Shown: positions 44,772-53,432 of the stretch, one piece after another | Layout: every line of letters starts with the position of its first letter | Position numbering within the stretch: the stretch's first letter is position 1 | Source of the DNA: Flammeovirgaceae bacterium UBA7330 | GTDB lineage: Bacteria; Bacteroidota; Bacteroidia; Cytophagales; Cyclobacteriaceae | DNA length: 64,000 nt | NCBI GenBank assembly: GCA_002471275.1 | Contig: DKPQ01000017.1 | Location: 744,001-808,000, forward strand | Direction of reading: 5' to 3' | Position numbers and translations under genes: made by a program | The notes under the pieces: model-generated | Databases searched by the model: none | What the model was told of the DNA's origin: nothing | Seen by the model: only the letters and a program-made list of their open reading frames with translations

Positions 44772-45599
44772 ATGACAAACACTGACAATAAAATCATAGA
44801 TCAATACATCAGGAACCATCCGGATCAGGCTGTTGGACTGATTGAGGATTTTGATGACAAGGATATAGCCGCATTGCTGGAATCTATCCCTGTCTCCATA
44901 TCCGCAGCCATTGTCACCAGGATCGTTTCTTTTAAAGCCATCAAAGTCCTTACTTTTCTGGATACCAACGTGGCTTCGAAAATCATTGCAGCTATGCCGG
45001 AAAAGAAAGCTGGCAATCTGCTGATCCGGTGTGATAAAACCATAAGAAATGAAATCCTGGCTCTATTGACATCAGACCTGCAAGAGAGCATAGCATTCAG
45101 GTTAAACTTTTCAAAGGAAGCGGTCGGGTCTCATATGGAGACAAATGTTGTGACATTTAAATCTGAGTATAAAATATCAGATTGTATGGACCTGGTGAAA
45201 GCTAACCTGCAGGAAGTTGGCTTTCAGATATATGTATTGAATGATCAGGACGAGCTGGTTGGATACGTGCTGCTTAAAGATTTACTCACGGATCAACAGG
45301 ATAGAAGTATTCACTCATTAATCAGAGAAAAGCCCATGACTTTGCTTCCTGCCATGAGTGTGGAAGACCTGATAGCACAATGGAAATCGGATTTTGTGCA
45401 GCTTCCCGTAGTGGATTCAGAGGGAATTTTTCTCGGGGTGGTATCAAAGCAATCCATCCTCGAATACGCCGGAGTTGACGAGATACAGCGTAAACCGGTT
45501 TATAAAGCAGGTAGTGCCCTGAGTGAATTATATCGCATTGGATTTATCAGTTTACTGGGCACTTCACCAGAGAGCAACCTTAAAAACAGGGTATCATGA
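44772..45599 (+). CDS. Stand-alone MgtE_N-CBS domain protein
   Basis: The 275-residue soluble protein resembles the cytoplasmic half of an MgtE magnesium transporter without any membrane domain. An MgtE_N-like helical repeat fills residues 10-120 (DLIxxF/L-D-x-D-I-A-A-L-L-E-S-I-P pattern, then FLDTNVASKIIAAMPEKKAGNLL). A CBS pair follows (MVLMETNVVTF region; YVLNDQDELVGYVLLKDLL; LPVVDSEGIFLGVVSKQSILE). It overlaps the full mgtE gene by 4 bases (ATGA). It may heterodimerise with MgtE or sense Mg2+/ATP for the MscS protein; both are inferences. It could have arisen by duplication of the neighbouring gene's 5' half. Confidence 0.85.
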   Translation: MTNTDNKIIDQYIRNHPDQAVGLIEDFDDKDIAALLESIPVSISAAIVTRIVSFKAIKVLTFLDTNVASKIIAAMPEKKAGNLLIRCDKTIRNEILALLTSDLQESIAFRLNFSKEAVGSHMETNVVTFKSEYKISDCMDLVKANLQEVGFQIYVLNDQDELVGYVLLKDLLTDQQDRSIHSLIREKPMTLLPAMSVEDLIAQWKSDFVQLPVVDSEGIFLGVVSKQSILEYAGVDEIQRKPVYKAGSALSELYRIGFISLLGTSPESNLKNRVS

Positions 45600-46903
45600 C
45601 GAGATCAACACTTCAAATAGCATTGGTAAATAGTTTTTTGCTGAGATACCCCAGGGAGGCAGCTAAAATCCTCAATGATTCCACTCCCGGGGAGGTTGTA
45701 GACTATTTTGCCAGCCAATCCCCTGAAATCGCGGCAGAGATCCTTTCCTCTATGACCCCGGGGGTAATACCCGAAGTTTTGGAGCTCATGGATGATGACC
45801 TCTTCGTATCTGTTTTCAATCAGCTTGATGATTTTAAGGCCACTCAATTATTGTCACGGATTGACAAAAAGGATCAGCAGGAAAAGCTTGGTCTCTTACC
45901 GGAAAAGCGGGTAAGGCAAATAAAAGAATTGCTCAATTACCCACCTGATTCGGCGGGTTTTCTCATGGATACCAGAATTCACACCTTTAAACCGGGCCAG
46001 ACTGCAGGTGATGTGCTGGATATATTGCGGGTAGTAAAAGACAGAAGGATACTCAATATCTATGTGACCAATGATCATAATCAGTTATTGGGCAGAGTAC
46101 CCTTGCAAACAATCGCCATTTCTAATCCAAAAGCAATACTTGATGATTTGATGGAGCCAAGTATTTCAGTAGAACCGATGGCTCCTGAAGAAGAGATTGT
46201 GAACCTGTTTCAGGAAGGAAAGATCTTTGGTTTGCCCGTGGTGGATCAAAACTATGAGGTTTTGGGTATTATCAGGAATGATGCCTTGATAGCAGCAGCT
46301 CAAAAAGATGCTACGGAAGATGTCCTGGCCATCTTTGGTGCTGGTAGAGAAGAAAGGGCCTTATCCAAAGTTTCATTTGCAATCAAAAAAAGACTTCCCT
46401 GGTTAGAGATCAACCTGGCAACTGCATTTCTTGCAGCTTCTATCGTAGGCATTTTTGAAGATACCATTGCCAGGATTACAGTATTGGCTGTATTTCTTCC
46501 CGTGGTAGCCGGACAATCAGGAAATACGGGTTCTCAGGCACTGGCTGTGACGATCAGGGGACTTGCCCTAAGAGAAATTAATACCACGCATTGGTGGCAG
46601 GTAGCTCGTAAAGAAGTTGCTGTAGGATTTTTCAATGGTATTGCTGTGGCACTTACGACATCAGCAATCGTATTTGTATGGGCCAGTTCTTTTGGCCTGG
46701 CCATCGTAATAGGGACCTCCATGATACTGTCTATGGTCATAGCTGGATTCTCGGGAGCTGTGATCCCGATAATGTTGAAATCCTTCGGACAGGATCCGGC
46801 CCAATCCAGCTCTATTGTGCTCACTACAGTGACGGATATCGTCGGGTTCCTGAGCTTCCTTGGTCTGGCTACAGTACTTGGTACAGCCCTGGGCATTGTA
46901 TAG
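45596..46903 (+). CDS. mgtE: MgtE-family magnesium transporter
   Basis: This 435-residue protein has an MgtE_N domain (about 5-110), a CBS pair (about 125-245) and a five-helix membrane domain from about 270. The family signature LPVVAGQSGNTGSQALAVTIRGLALREI is nearly perfect. The last helices carry DPAQSSSIVLTTVTDIVGFLSF with the conserved pore Asp of T-T-x-T-D-x-x-G. It imports Mg2+ and is gated by Mg2+ binding to the cytoplasmic domains. A second, unrelated Mg2+ system (CorA) is encoded 1.5 kb downstream. Confidence 0.95.
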   Translation: MTRSTLQIALVNSFLLRYPREAAKILNDSTPGEVVDYFASQSPEIAAEILSSMTPGVIPEVLELMDDDLFVSVFNQLDDFKATQLLSRIDKKDQQEKLGLLPEKRVRQIKELLNYPPDSAGFLMDTRIHTFKPGQTAGDVLDILRVVKDRRILNIYVTNDHNQLLGRVPLQTIAISNPKAILDDLMEPSISVEPMAPEEEIVNLFQEGKIFGLPVVDQNYEVLGIIRNDALIAAAQKDATEDVLAIFGAGREERALSKVSFAIKKRLPWLEINLATAFLAASIVGIFEDTIARITVLAVFLPVVAGQSGNTGSQALAVTIRGLALREINTTHWWQVARKEVAVGFFNGIAVALTTSAIVFVWASSFGLAIVIGTSMILSMVIAGFSGAVIPIMLKSFGQDPAQSSSIVLTTVTDIVGFLSFLGLATVLGTALGIV

Positions 46904-47005
46904 GCTGAAGATTATCTGCCATCCGAGGTTTATTAAACAATAATCTGCTAGTTTCTGTTAGGATTATAGTGTAACTTATAAAGAGTAATAAACCCACAAA
47001 TGATT

Positions 47006-47566
47006 ATGGCAAATGTTGTTTCATCAGTTGTAAATGGTATCAAAGGAGGTCTGAAAGGAGCTCTTTCCGGTACCGCAGACCTCGGGGGTACTGTAATAGA
47101 CTCTGTTAAAGATATTACAGCAACCACAATAAAAGGTGCATCAGATATTGTTGTCAAAGGTATTCAATTGCCGGCATCAATTGTACAGGGTGCTTTTGAG
47201 AGCATCAAAAACATCGGAAAAAGTAGTATTAATCTGGTTAAAGGAATTGTAGATGGTGCTGTTCAGGGATCCATGGAGGCTGGTGTAGAGCAAAAAGATG
47301 CCGTACAGGGCTCAGTAAGGCAAGCTATCCATGCTGCGAAGGAAATAGGAGTGGACGTAGGTGAGGTAGCCGTAGAGGCTATCAGAGGCTCAGTAGATGG
47401 GGTCAGGAAAGTAGGTGGAGATACCCTTGAAGCCACTAAGAATAGTATCATTGCCGCATTGGATGCCGCAGCTGAAATTAGTGCCGAGAGTGCCAATGCT
47501 GTAAAAAATTCAGTGAAAGAAGGCGTAAACGGGGCCAAGGAGATCCTGGAAGAGATAAAGAAATAA
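47006..47566 (+). CDS. Repetitive amphipathic helical protein (LEA/apolipoprotein-like)
   Basis: The 186-residue soluble protein is made almost entirely of Gly/Ala/Val/Ser/Lys/Asp heptad- to 11-mer-like repeats (VVNGIKGGLKGALSG, VKDITATTIKGASDIVVKGI, VEAIRGSVDGVRKVGGDTLEATKNSI, ANAVKNSVKEGVNGAKEILEEI). The sequence would form long amphipathic helices that bind membranes or remain unfolded when hydrated, as in LEA proteins or phasins. No aromatic residue except one Phe, and no cysteines. It follows the MscS-MgtE genes by about 100 bases, fitting an osmotic or desiccation context. ATG 47000 is an alternative start. Confidence 0.75.
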   Translation: MANVVSSVVNGIKGGLKGALSGTADLGGTVIDSVKDITATTIKGASDIVVKGIQLPASIVQGAFESIKNIGKSSINLVKGIVDGAVQGSMEAGVEQKDAVQGSVRQAIHAAKEIGVDVGEVAVEAIRGSVDGVRKVGGDTLEATKNSIIAALDAAAEISAESANAVKNSVKEGVNGAKEILEEIKK

Positions 47567-47619
47567 AGAAATCAATGGTCAAGGATTTTCTATAAATCCG
47601 AAATTGTCCGATTTCTTTC

Positions 47620-47653
47620 AAAGCCTGGTCTTTAATCTTAAAGACCAGGCTTT
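47620..47653. terminator. Perfect 16-bp inverted repeat; bidirectional terminator
   Basis: The left arm 47620-47635 and right arm 47638-47653 are perfect complements (core AAAGCCTGGTCTTTAA) separated by only TC. T-rich flanks exist on both strands, and the site sits between the convergent stops at 47566 and 47659. Confidence 0.85.
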
Positions 47654-47658
47654 ATTGT

Positions 47659-48231
47659 TTATAAACTTTTGGATAAAATTTCTTTCCGCAATTCGAAATC
47701 GACCTTGCTCATTTCAGGAGATATGTAATCGATTTGCACTACATACTCATCATTGAATTTTGATAAAGTCAGATAGATTTCTGTTCTTTCGGTTTTCCAT
47801 ATTGTTTCCAATCTCAAATTTCCAGTCAGCAGGTTAGGTGCCCACTCACTTTCTGTGAGGTTAGTCTTGTTGATCGTGACTGCGCTATTCTTCGAAGGCG
47901 CACCATATTTACTGGTCAACAGGTCCTGAAAAAGCTTATAATCCTTGATGTAAAAATTGATGTTGGTGTAATCAGGAGTAAAGAAATACTTTGCTCTCAT
48001 CAAAAGGTCAGTTGTAGTAAATGTGTAAACAATCTGTCCCTTGATGTCAGCGATGGTACAATCATAATAGACTCTTGAAGGAAGCTCGGTGACCAGGCGA
48101 CAGGTTTCAAGAGATTTTACCTTTGAAAGTTCCATGCCCCAATCCAGGTTTCTGAAGTCATTTGTTTGTGCGGCAACTACATCATAAATGAATACCAATC
48201 CAATGATGATGAGAATTTTTTTAATGTTCAT
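47659..48231 (-). CDS. Hypothetical secreted protein
   Basis: The 190-residue protein has a signal peptide (MNIKKILIIIGLVFIYDVVAAQ). The mature N-terminus DFRNLDWGMELSKVKSLE has the D-x-x-W-G-x-x-x-x-x-V pattern of small periplasmic proteins found across many bacteria, followed by mixed alpha/beta sequence (YTFTTTDLLMRAKYFF, TSKYGAPSKN, YVVQIDYIS). I know no experimentally assigned function. It is a single gene between a bidirectional terminator and the divergent corA. Confidence 0.78.
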   Translation of the reverse strand: MNIKKILIIIGLVFIYDVVAAQTNDFRNLDWGMELSKVKSLETCRLVTELPSRVYYDCTIADIKGQIVYTFTTTDLLMRAKYFFTPDYTNINFYIKDYKLFQDLLTSKYGAPSKNSAVTINKTNLTESEWAPNLLTGNLRLETIWKTERTEIYLTLSKFNDEYVVQIDYISPEMSKVDFELRKEILSKSL

Positions 48232-48407
48232 TTTCTAGTTAAAAGTGTGCTATTTTTTGGTTTAACACTTTGTTCAAATTGGATTGAATAAACGTAAATG
48301 ATGTTGGATGGTTTGATTTTTTGATAAAATCGAAAAATATTTTGTAATAATCTGATTATAAGGTAGTTGTAAAATGAATAGACTGTAAAATTAATTCGGA
48401 GATCCTG

Positions 48408-49433
48408 GTGAAGAAGTGTCATGATATTCGATTAATTTCGATAGTTAATTTCACTCAAGTGCTGACCCTGATACAATACAATGAAGCAGAATGTTTGACC
48501 AAGGAAGGTCTGAGTCCTGCGAAAGCTTCAGAGCTGTTAGATAGCCAGTATGTCAACTGGTTTGATGTAGAGATCACCAACAAAGTGCTGGTAGAAGATA
48601 CGGCTAAGCTTTTTGATATCCATCCGTTGATGGTGGAAGATATTATGCAGACGGATCAGCTACCCAAATTTGAAGTATTTGACAAGTATCTTTTCTTCAC
48701 TACCAAGATGCTGAATTATGTGAAGTCAGAAGACCGGATTGAGGAAGAACACCTCAGCATTGTCCTGGATAAAAACCTTGTGATTACATTTCAGGAAGGT
48801 TTACCGGGAGATGCTTTTGATGAGTTGCGGTCACGCATTCAGTTGTCAAAAGGGATAATCAGGCGTTCCAAAGGTGATTATCTGTTTCACCACATCATTG
48901 ATGCTGTTGTAGACCATTATATGAAGATCATGGAGCATTTGAGAGCTAAAATAGAGCAGCTGGAAGCCCGGTCATTTGCTGATCCGTCATTTAATGTGAT
49001 GGAATTGGTCATTGATATTAAAAAAGATGTGAATATCCTTCGGAAATATACCTTGCCGATGCGGGATGCCATCAACAAAGTAAGGGTAGAAGGGAAGGGG
49101 TTTATCGATAAGGCCTCAATTAACTATTTTCAGGATGTGATCGATCACCTGAATTATCTTATTTCTTCGTTTGATACTTCAAGGGAGATGCTCAGGGACC
49201 TAATGGACCTCCAGCAATCCAATCAAAACAATGAGCGTAACAATGTGATGAAGACACTTACAGTTGTTTCAGCGATATTTATCCCATTGACTTTTTTAGC
49301 AGGGCTTTACGGCATGAATTTTCATTACATGCCCGAGCTGGACTATAAATGGGGTTATCCACTTTTGATAGGAGTAATGGTTTCTGTGGCTGTAGGAATG
49401 TCACTGTATATGCGCCTGAAGAAGTGGTTTTGA
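48408..49433 (+). CDS. corA: Magnesium/cobalt transporter CorA
   Basis: This 341-residue protein has a cytoplasmic funnel domain at residues 1-270 (VLVEDTAKLFDIHPLMVEDIMQTDQLPKFEVFDKYLFF), two C-terminal membrane helices and the selectivity motif YGMNFHYMPEL between them. It mediates Mg2+ (and Co2+/Ni2+) influx as a pentamer. The initiator is GTG 48408; no ATG gives the full N-terminus. It is convergent with a lipoprotein gene, with a hairpin terminator at 49458-49489. Confidence 0.95.
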   Translation: MKKCHDIRLISIVNFTQVLTLIQYNEAECLTKEGLSPAKASELLDSQYVNWFDVEITNKVLVEDTAKLFDIHPLMVEDIMQTDQLPKFEVFDKYLFFTTKMLNYVKSEDRIEEEHLSIVLDKNLVITFQEGLPGDAFDELRSRIQLSKGIIRRSKGDYLFHHIIDAVVDHYMKIMEHLRAKIEQLEARSFADPSFNVMELVIDIKKDVNILRKYTLPMRDAINKVRVEGKGFIDKASINYFQDVIDHLNYLISSFDTSREMLRDLMDLQQSNQNNERNNVMKTLTVVSAIFIPLTFLAGLYGMNFHYMPELDYKWGYPLLIGVMVSVAVGMSLYMRLKKWF

Positions 49434-49457
49434 TTCCTATGCCAGGCTTATCCTAAA

Positions 49458-49489
49458 AAAGCCAATATCCTCAGAAGAATATTGGCTTT
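49458..49489. terminator. Bidirectional terminator between corA and lipoprotein genes
   Basis: AAAGCCAATAT (49458-49468) pairs perfectly with ATATTGGCTTT (49479-49489) around a 10-base loop, with A-rich and T-rich flanks suited to termination of both convergent units. Confidence 0.8.
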
Positions 49490-49509
49490 AATCATTTGAC
49501 AATTAGTAA

Positions 49510-49932
49510 TTAATTTCCCGGACTAATTGAGAAAGATCCATCTCCGTTAAAGTCTGTAAGGGTGACGGTAATTGTCCATTCTCCGCTTGTTCCTGTAGCG
49601 GAAACACCAGACTTGGAATCATCTCCCTGACCAACAACCAGTGTTTGATTAAGGACTGAAGTGCCATCTGCATCGGCAACACTCAAAGTAAAGCTTCCGC
49701 CTTTTGCAGCGGTAATGTCCATATTGTAATCTATTGTCCTCAAAGAGTTGTTCCACTTATAGGATCTGACGGTACTTCCACCATCACCGGTGACATCGCC
49801 ACCCAGATCACTTCCGGTTTCGTTTATCGAAACAGAAGCTGTAGGGTCATCTTCACCGCATCCGGTCGTTAATAACACAATGGAAAAAGCTAATGCTACT
49901 ATTGATAAAAAATTAAAATTCAGTTGTTTCAT
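49510..49932 (-). CDS. Small lipoprotein of the FecIR-receptor island
   Basis: From ATG 49932 (MKQLNFNFLSIVALAFSIVLLTTGC) this is a 140-residue lipoprotein with Cys25 followed by GEDD, an acidic stretch like Bacteroidota surface-export signals. The mature part is a glycine/serine/threonine-rich beta-sandwich (GGSFTLSVADADGTSVLNQTLVVGQGDDSKSG...WTITVTLTDFNGDGSFSI). No family is recognised. It is the last of three minus-strand lipoprotein genes in a row, all pointing away from the sigma-factor operon. Confidence 0.78.
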   Translation of the reverse strand: MKQLNFNFLSIVALAFSIVLLTTGCGEDDPTASVSINETGSDLGGDVTGDGGSTVRSYKWNNSLRTIDYNMDITAAKGGSFTLSVADADGTSVLNQTLVVGQGDDSKSGVSATGTSGEWTITVTLTDFNGDGSFSISPGN

Positions 49933-49987
49933 TTTATAAATATTTAGTTGATAAATCTGATAATTATTTTCTCTTACTGCGAGCAAC

Positions 49988-50677
49988 TCAAAGTTTGATT
50001 TCCACTTCTGTTGCCAGATCGAGCCCGTCGGCAACTATGTCGAATATCTCTGCGTTGCTGGTTTCACTTATGACAATCACGCCATCGTTATTTTTGGTAG
50101 CCATCGATAATTCTTCCATGGTAACACCTGCAAACCAAACGCCCGGATCAAATGTGACTTCAGCAATGACATTTGCCCCTTCACCAATGGTGATTTGACC
50201 TTCTTTCTCTACTTCAAATGTTTCTCCGGAATTAAACTCAAATCGGATTGGATGAGTCTCGTCATTGGCATCTGTGAATGTACCCTCTATCACCACCGAA
50301 GGAATGTTGTTTTCATCCAAAAGCTCCAGTTCAACTTCAATCTCAGTATAGGTGCCTACTGGGAAAACCAAATCGCTCAAATCCGGAGTTGTGGCTCCGG
50401 TTGCGAAATCGATTTCTACGACTTGTTCGATATCAGCTTCTATTGAATCTTCTTCATCTGTTTCAGCCTCAAACTGGATTTGGATCAACCTGATAGTGCC
50501 AGAGGTAAACTCAAGAGAATTGGCCTGAACCCGACCATTAGGTACTCCAATCGTTGAGGTGTTGCCCTTGAAACTCATGCTGACTGTGGCATTAGACATT
50601 TCATCATCATTGCTACAAGAGGCCAACATAAAAACTGCTAGAATAATTGCACTTATGGTGCCAACCTGCTTCTTCAT
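49988..50677 (-). CDS. Surface-type lipoprotein, paralog of 57123-57866
   Basis: From ATG 50677 (MKKQVGTISAIILAVFMLASC) this is a 229-residue lipoprotein with the acidic tail SNDDE after the cysteine. The body has the order G-R-V..., VEIDFATGATTPDLSDLVFPVGTYTEIEVELEL, then GETFEVEKEGQITI, then VITISETSN-like, ending with VADGLDLATEVEIKL. The same order and many identities occur in the protein at 57123-57866, and the end matches the fragment at 56075-56157. The layout recalls DUF4382-type lipoproteins, which I could not confirm. Starts at 50686, 50728 or 50737 are possible. Confidence 0.8.
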   Translation of the reverse strand: MKKQVGTISAIILAVFMLASCSNDDEMSNATVSMSFKGNTSTIGVPNGRVQANSLEFTSGTIRLIQIQFEAETDEEDSIEADIEQVVEIDFATGATTPDLSDLVFPVGTYTEIEVELELLDENNIPSVVIEGTFTDANDETHPIRFEFNSGETFEVEKEGQITIGEGANVIAEVTFDPGVWFAGVTMEELSMATKNNDGVIVISETSNAEIFDIVADGLDLATEVEIKL

Positions 50678-50765
50678 TGCATGCATTACTTGTTTGACTT
50701 TAAAAGTGGATCGATTATAATTTTTCATTTTTTCCATGACTGTATTGATTAATAACTGTTTATAA

Positions 50766-51797
50766 TTAGTTTGTTGAAAGCTGTAAATATTTAGTGTCCC
50801 CTTCTTCGTTCTCTCTTGACAGACTGATTTGTGTCTCTTCATACGAGTTCAAGTTCCAATTTTCGTTAAGTAGCAAGAACGATTCGTTATCGGTATCGAA
50901 CTCGATTGAAAGAGACCTACTCGTATCCAGTAATTCGACTTCCCAGTTTCCACTAAAATCCTCAGTACCGGAAGCTAACAGTGTATTGTCTTCATTGAAA
51001 TGGAGGGTATATCCGGAAAATAAGCTGGTTTTGTCAGTATTGCCTTCCATATATGCGGTAGCTGACCAGGTATTTGAAAGAAGCAGATCGTTGATCTCAT
51101 TTTCAAATTGTTCCTCAAAATCAATGATGTCCTCTTCATCACATTCAGGGGCCTGATTAAGGACTGAAACCAATTCCTCATTATTGGTCACATTATATGT
51201 GTTGCCATCTGAGTCTATCAGACTTATAGGATAAGTGATGTTTGTGATTAAGCCCTCAGAAGAGAAAATTTCATATACTTCCTTATCCGAGGATAAGATC
51301 TGAGTATCAACCTTTTCGGTTACTTCATTGAATACCGATATCGTAAAGGGATAAATGAAATCGATACATTCATTGTCGGTATCTGATCCACCTTCTTCAC
51401 AGGCATCCTGAATTTCATCCAGCATATCTTCGTTCAACACAGTGACCTCGCTATGATCAAACAAAACGACCTGGATAGGATAGATCCAATCTATTTCAAG
51501 CACCTGAACTCCAATGGATAGGACATCATCGAGCGAATTAAAAATTATCTCTTCGTCCTCTAGTATTCCACTAATAGGAAATTTGACAGTACTGCAGCTT
51601 GATCTGTCAATGATATTATCAGGAGATCCGTCTTTAGTAGCAACCCCGGCAATTAGCTCTGCAATTTCATCGGTGTGAGTGATTCCTTCCTGACCTATCT
51701 CCACTTCAGGTTCTATTTCGTCCTGACATGAGGATAGCATAAAAAGCAGGTAAAAGACCACTGCGAGTTTGAATGATATGGTTGTGTATTTTTTCAT
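50766..51797 (-). CDS. Multidomain lipoprotein of the FecIR-receptor island
   Basis: This 343-residue lipoprotein has lipobox LSSC (Cys24) followed by acidic QDEIEPEVE. The N-terminal two thirds contain repeated Ig-like strands with a (I/T)YP(I/F) motif (WIYPIQVVLFD, FIYPFTISVFNE, ITYPISLIDSDG), each after a short Cys-containing acidic segment. The C-terminal 90 residues look lipocalin-like (WSATAYMEGNTD...YTLHFNEDNTLLASGTEDFSGNWEVELLDTSRSLSIEF). It is divergent from the sigma-factor gene with 124 bases between starts. A surface-exposed binding role is inferred. Confidence 0.82.
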   Translation of the reverse strand: MKKYTTISFKLAVVFYLLFMLSSCQDEIEPEVEIGQEGITHTDEIAELIAGVATKDGSPDNIIDRSSCSTVKFPISGILEDEEIIFNSLDDVLSIGVQVLEIDWIYPIQVVLFDHSEVTVLNEDMLDEIQDACEEGGSDTDNECIDFIYPFTISVFNEVTEKVDTQILSSDKEVYEIFSSEGLITNITYPISLIDSDGNTYNVTNNEELVSVLNQAPECDEEDIIDFEEQFENEINDLLLSNTWSATAYMEGNTDKTSLFSGYTLHFNEDNTLLASGTEDFSGNWEVELLDTSRSLSIEFDTDNESFLLLNENWNLNSYEETQISLSRENEEGDTKYLQLSTN

Positions 51798-51921
51798 ATC
51801 TGATCAAAAAACAGAAAAGTTTTAAAAATCCCTACAGCCTCTAGATTTATTTTGCTAAAAGGCTTCCAGTACTTATTCTTGTGAAAGGGGAAAATCACTT
51901 TTATACCTAGTCCAGATTTGA

Positions 51922-52440
51922 ATGACGGTCAATAACAAAGATGTTTGTAAGGAGAAGGTTTTTAATGAGATTTTCAAATCCAATGCTCAGGACCTTTTCA
52001 ATTTCCTGCATTATAAGTACCAGGATGAAGATCAAGCCAAAGATCTTGTACAGGACGTTTTTGGGAAATTGTGGGATAATTGCAAAAAAGTAACCATTGA
52101 AAAAGCACGGGGTTATCTATTTGTGGTCGCTAATAATGCCATGAAAAATATATTAGCGAAGAAAAGTACTGCCCTTAAGCACCAGGCATACCTCGAAAGC
52201 TCGAATTCTTCTGTGGAAAATCCACAATTCATTATGGAAGAAGAAGAGTTCAAAGATAGATTAAATCAGGCATTGTCTGCACTACCTGAAGAACAGAGAG
52301 TAACCCTATTATTGAAAAGGATCGAGGGAAAAAAGCAAAAGCAAATAGCTGAAATACTGGGAATCTCTGAAAAGGCCGTTGAGAAAAGACTGCAAAAAGC
52401 TATGACCACTTTAAGACAACGGCTGGGTAATGTTTTGTGA
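51922..52440 (+). CDS. ECF RNA polymerase sigma factor (FecI-like)
   Basis: This 172-residue sigma-70 family factor has sigma region 2 (FNFLHYKYQDEDQAKDLVQDVFGKLWDNC) and region 4 (LPEEQRVTLLLKRIEGKKQKQIAEILGISEKAVEKRLQKAM, helix-turn-helix). It is followed by a FecR anti-sigma factor and a receptor with an STN domain, the standard Bacteroidota cell-surface signalling trio. When the receptor binds its substrate, FecR releases the sigma factor to transcribe the receptor operon. Targets probably include the divergent lipoproteins. Confidence 0.95.
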   Translation: MTVNNKDVCKEKVFNEIFKSNAQDLFNFLHYKYQDEDQAKDLVQDVFGKLWDNCKKVTIEKARGYLFVVANNAMKNILAKKSTALKHQAYLESSNSSVENPQFIMEEEEFKDRLNQALSALPEEQRVTLLLKRIEGKKQKQIAEILGISEKAVEKRLQKAMTTLRQRLGNVL

Positions 52441-52508
52441 AATTGATTTTAACCTGCTGTAGGGAAAAACACGAGGTTCCTGTTTTATGGAGAGAAGAAA
52501 AGTGAACA

Positions 52509-53432
52509 ATGAAGGATGAAAAACTTTTGAGTAAATGGATTCTAGGAGAGCTTTCTCCTGAAGAAGAAAAGCTTTTCAAAAAATCCGTTGAATATTCTCA
52601 ATATGCTAAGATTTGGGATGCCCTGCCAGAAGTTGCAACTCCTCCTCAATTGGGCCTTGATGACGAGTTGAAAAGATTTTGGAAGGAGCGTAATGCCAGG
52701 CCTCAATCAAAAGTGGTAAGGCTTACATGGAGTAGACAACTCGTGGGGATTGCTGCCTCATTACTTTTGATAGGTATTTTCAGCTATCTGTTATTTCAAA
52801 ATTCTTTTACACAAACTGAGGACATGGTGGTTTCGGCCAGTCATGTCCCGATTTATCTTCCGGATTCTTCCACGGTTGTGCTGAATAAAGGCTCCAAAGT
52901 AGCGTATAGTGAAGAAGGTTGGGCTGAAAACCGAAGTGTCAGCCTGGAAGGAGAGGGCTTTTTTGTCGTTAAGAAAGGTTCCACGTTTGATGTGATGACC
53001 ACTAATGGACGAGTCACCGTTTTGGGAACTTCCTTTAATGTGAAGCAACAAAGGGACTTCCTGAGGGTAGTTTGCTATGAAGGGAGAGTAAGGGTAAAGA
53101 CAGCAAACCATAATGTGGAACTATCAGCTGGCAAAGGATTTCAGTTAGTTGAAGAGAGCACAACCAGTTTTGATTTATCTCCAGGCCAAAATCCGGACTG
53201 GATGGATGGTAAGAGCTCTTTTCTTAAGACCCCTTTGTATGTGGTACTTGCTGAACTTGAAACTCAATATGATATTTCTGTTGAGACAAATGGAGTAAAT
53301 CTTGAAAGTACTTTCACAGGAAGTTTCCCTAATGATAACCTGAAAATCGCCATTGAAGCAATTAGCACACCTTCCGGCTATCACTTCCAAATAAACAATA
53401 ATAAAGTGTTGATTACGCGTGAAGGGGAATAA
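52509..53432 (+). CDS. FecR-family anti-sigma factor
   Basis: The 307-residue bitopic protein has a cytoplasmic N-terminal domain (KWILGELSPEEEKLF, a sigma-binding motif). One membrane helix lies at about 80-97 (LVGIAASLLLIGIFSYLLF). The periplasmic FecR domain (YLPDSSTVVLNKGSKVAYSE...VTVLGTSFNVKQQ) and a C-terminal STN-like segment follow. It transduces the receptor signal to the sigma factor encoded 68 bases upstream. It overlaps the receptor gene by 14 bases. Confidence 0.95.
   Translation: MKDEKLLSKWILGELSPEEEKLFKKSVEYSQYAKIWDALPEVATPPQLGLDDELKRFWKERNARPQSKVVRLTWSRQLVGIAASLLLIGIFSYLLFQNSFTQTEDMVVSASHVPIYLPDSSTVVLNKGSKVAYSEEGWAENRSVSLEGEGFFVVKKGSTFDVMTTNGRVTVLGTSFNVKQQRDFLRVVCYEGRVRVKTANHNVELSAGKGFQLVEESTTSFDLSPGQNPDWMDGKSSFLKTPLYVVLAELETQYDISVETNGVNLESTFTGSFPNDNLKIAIEAISTPSGYHFQINNNKVLITREGE

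Noticed and set aside
46534..46896. 120-codon minus-strand frame inside mgtE
   Set aside because: Antisense shadow of the conserved MgtE membrane domain.
48228..48422. 64-codon minus-strand frame between the secreted-protein gene and corA
   Set aside because: It overlaps both gene starts and has atypical composition; the region is better explained as a divergent promoter region.
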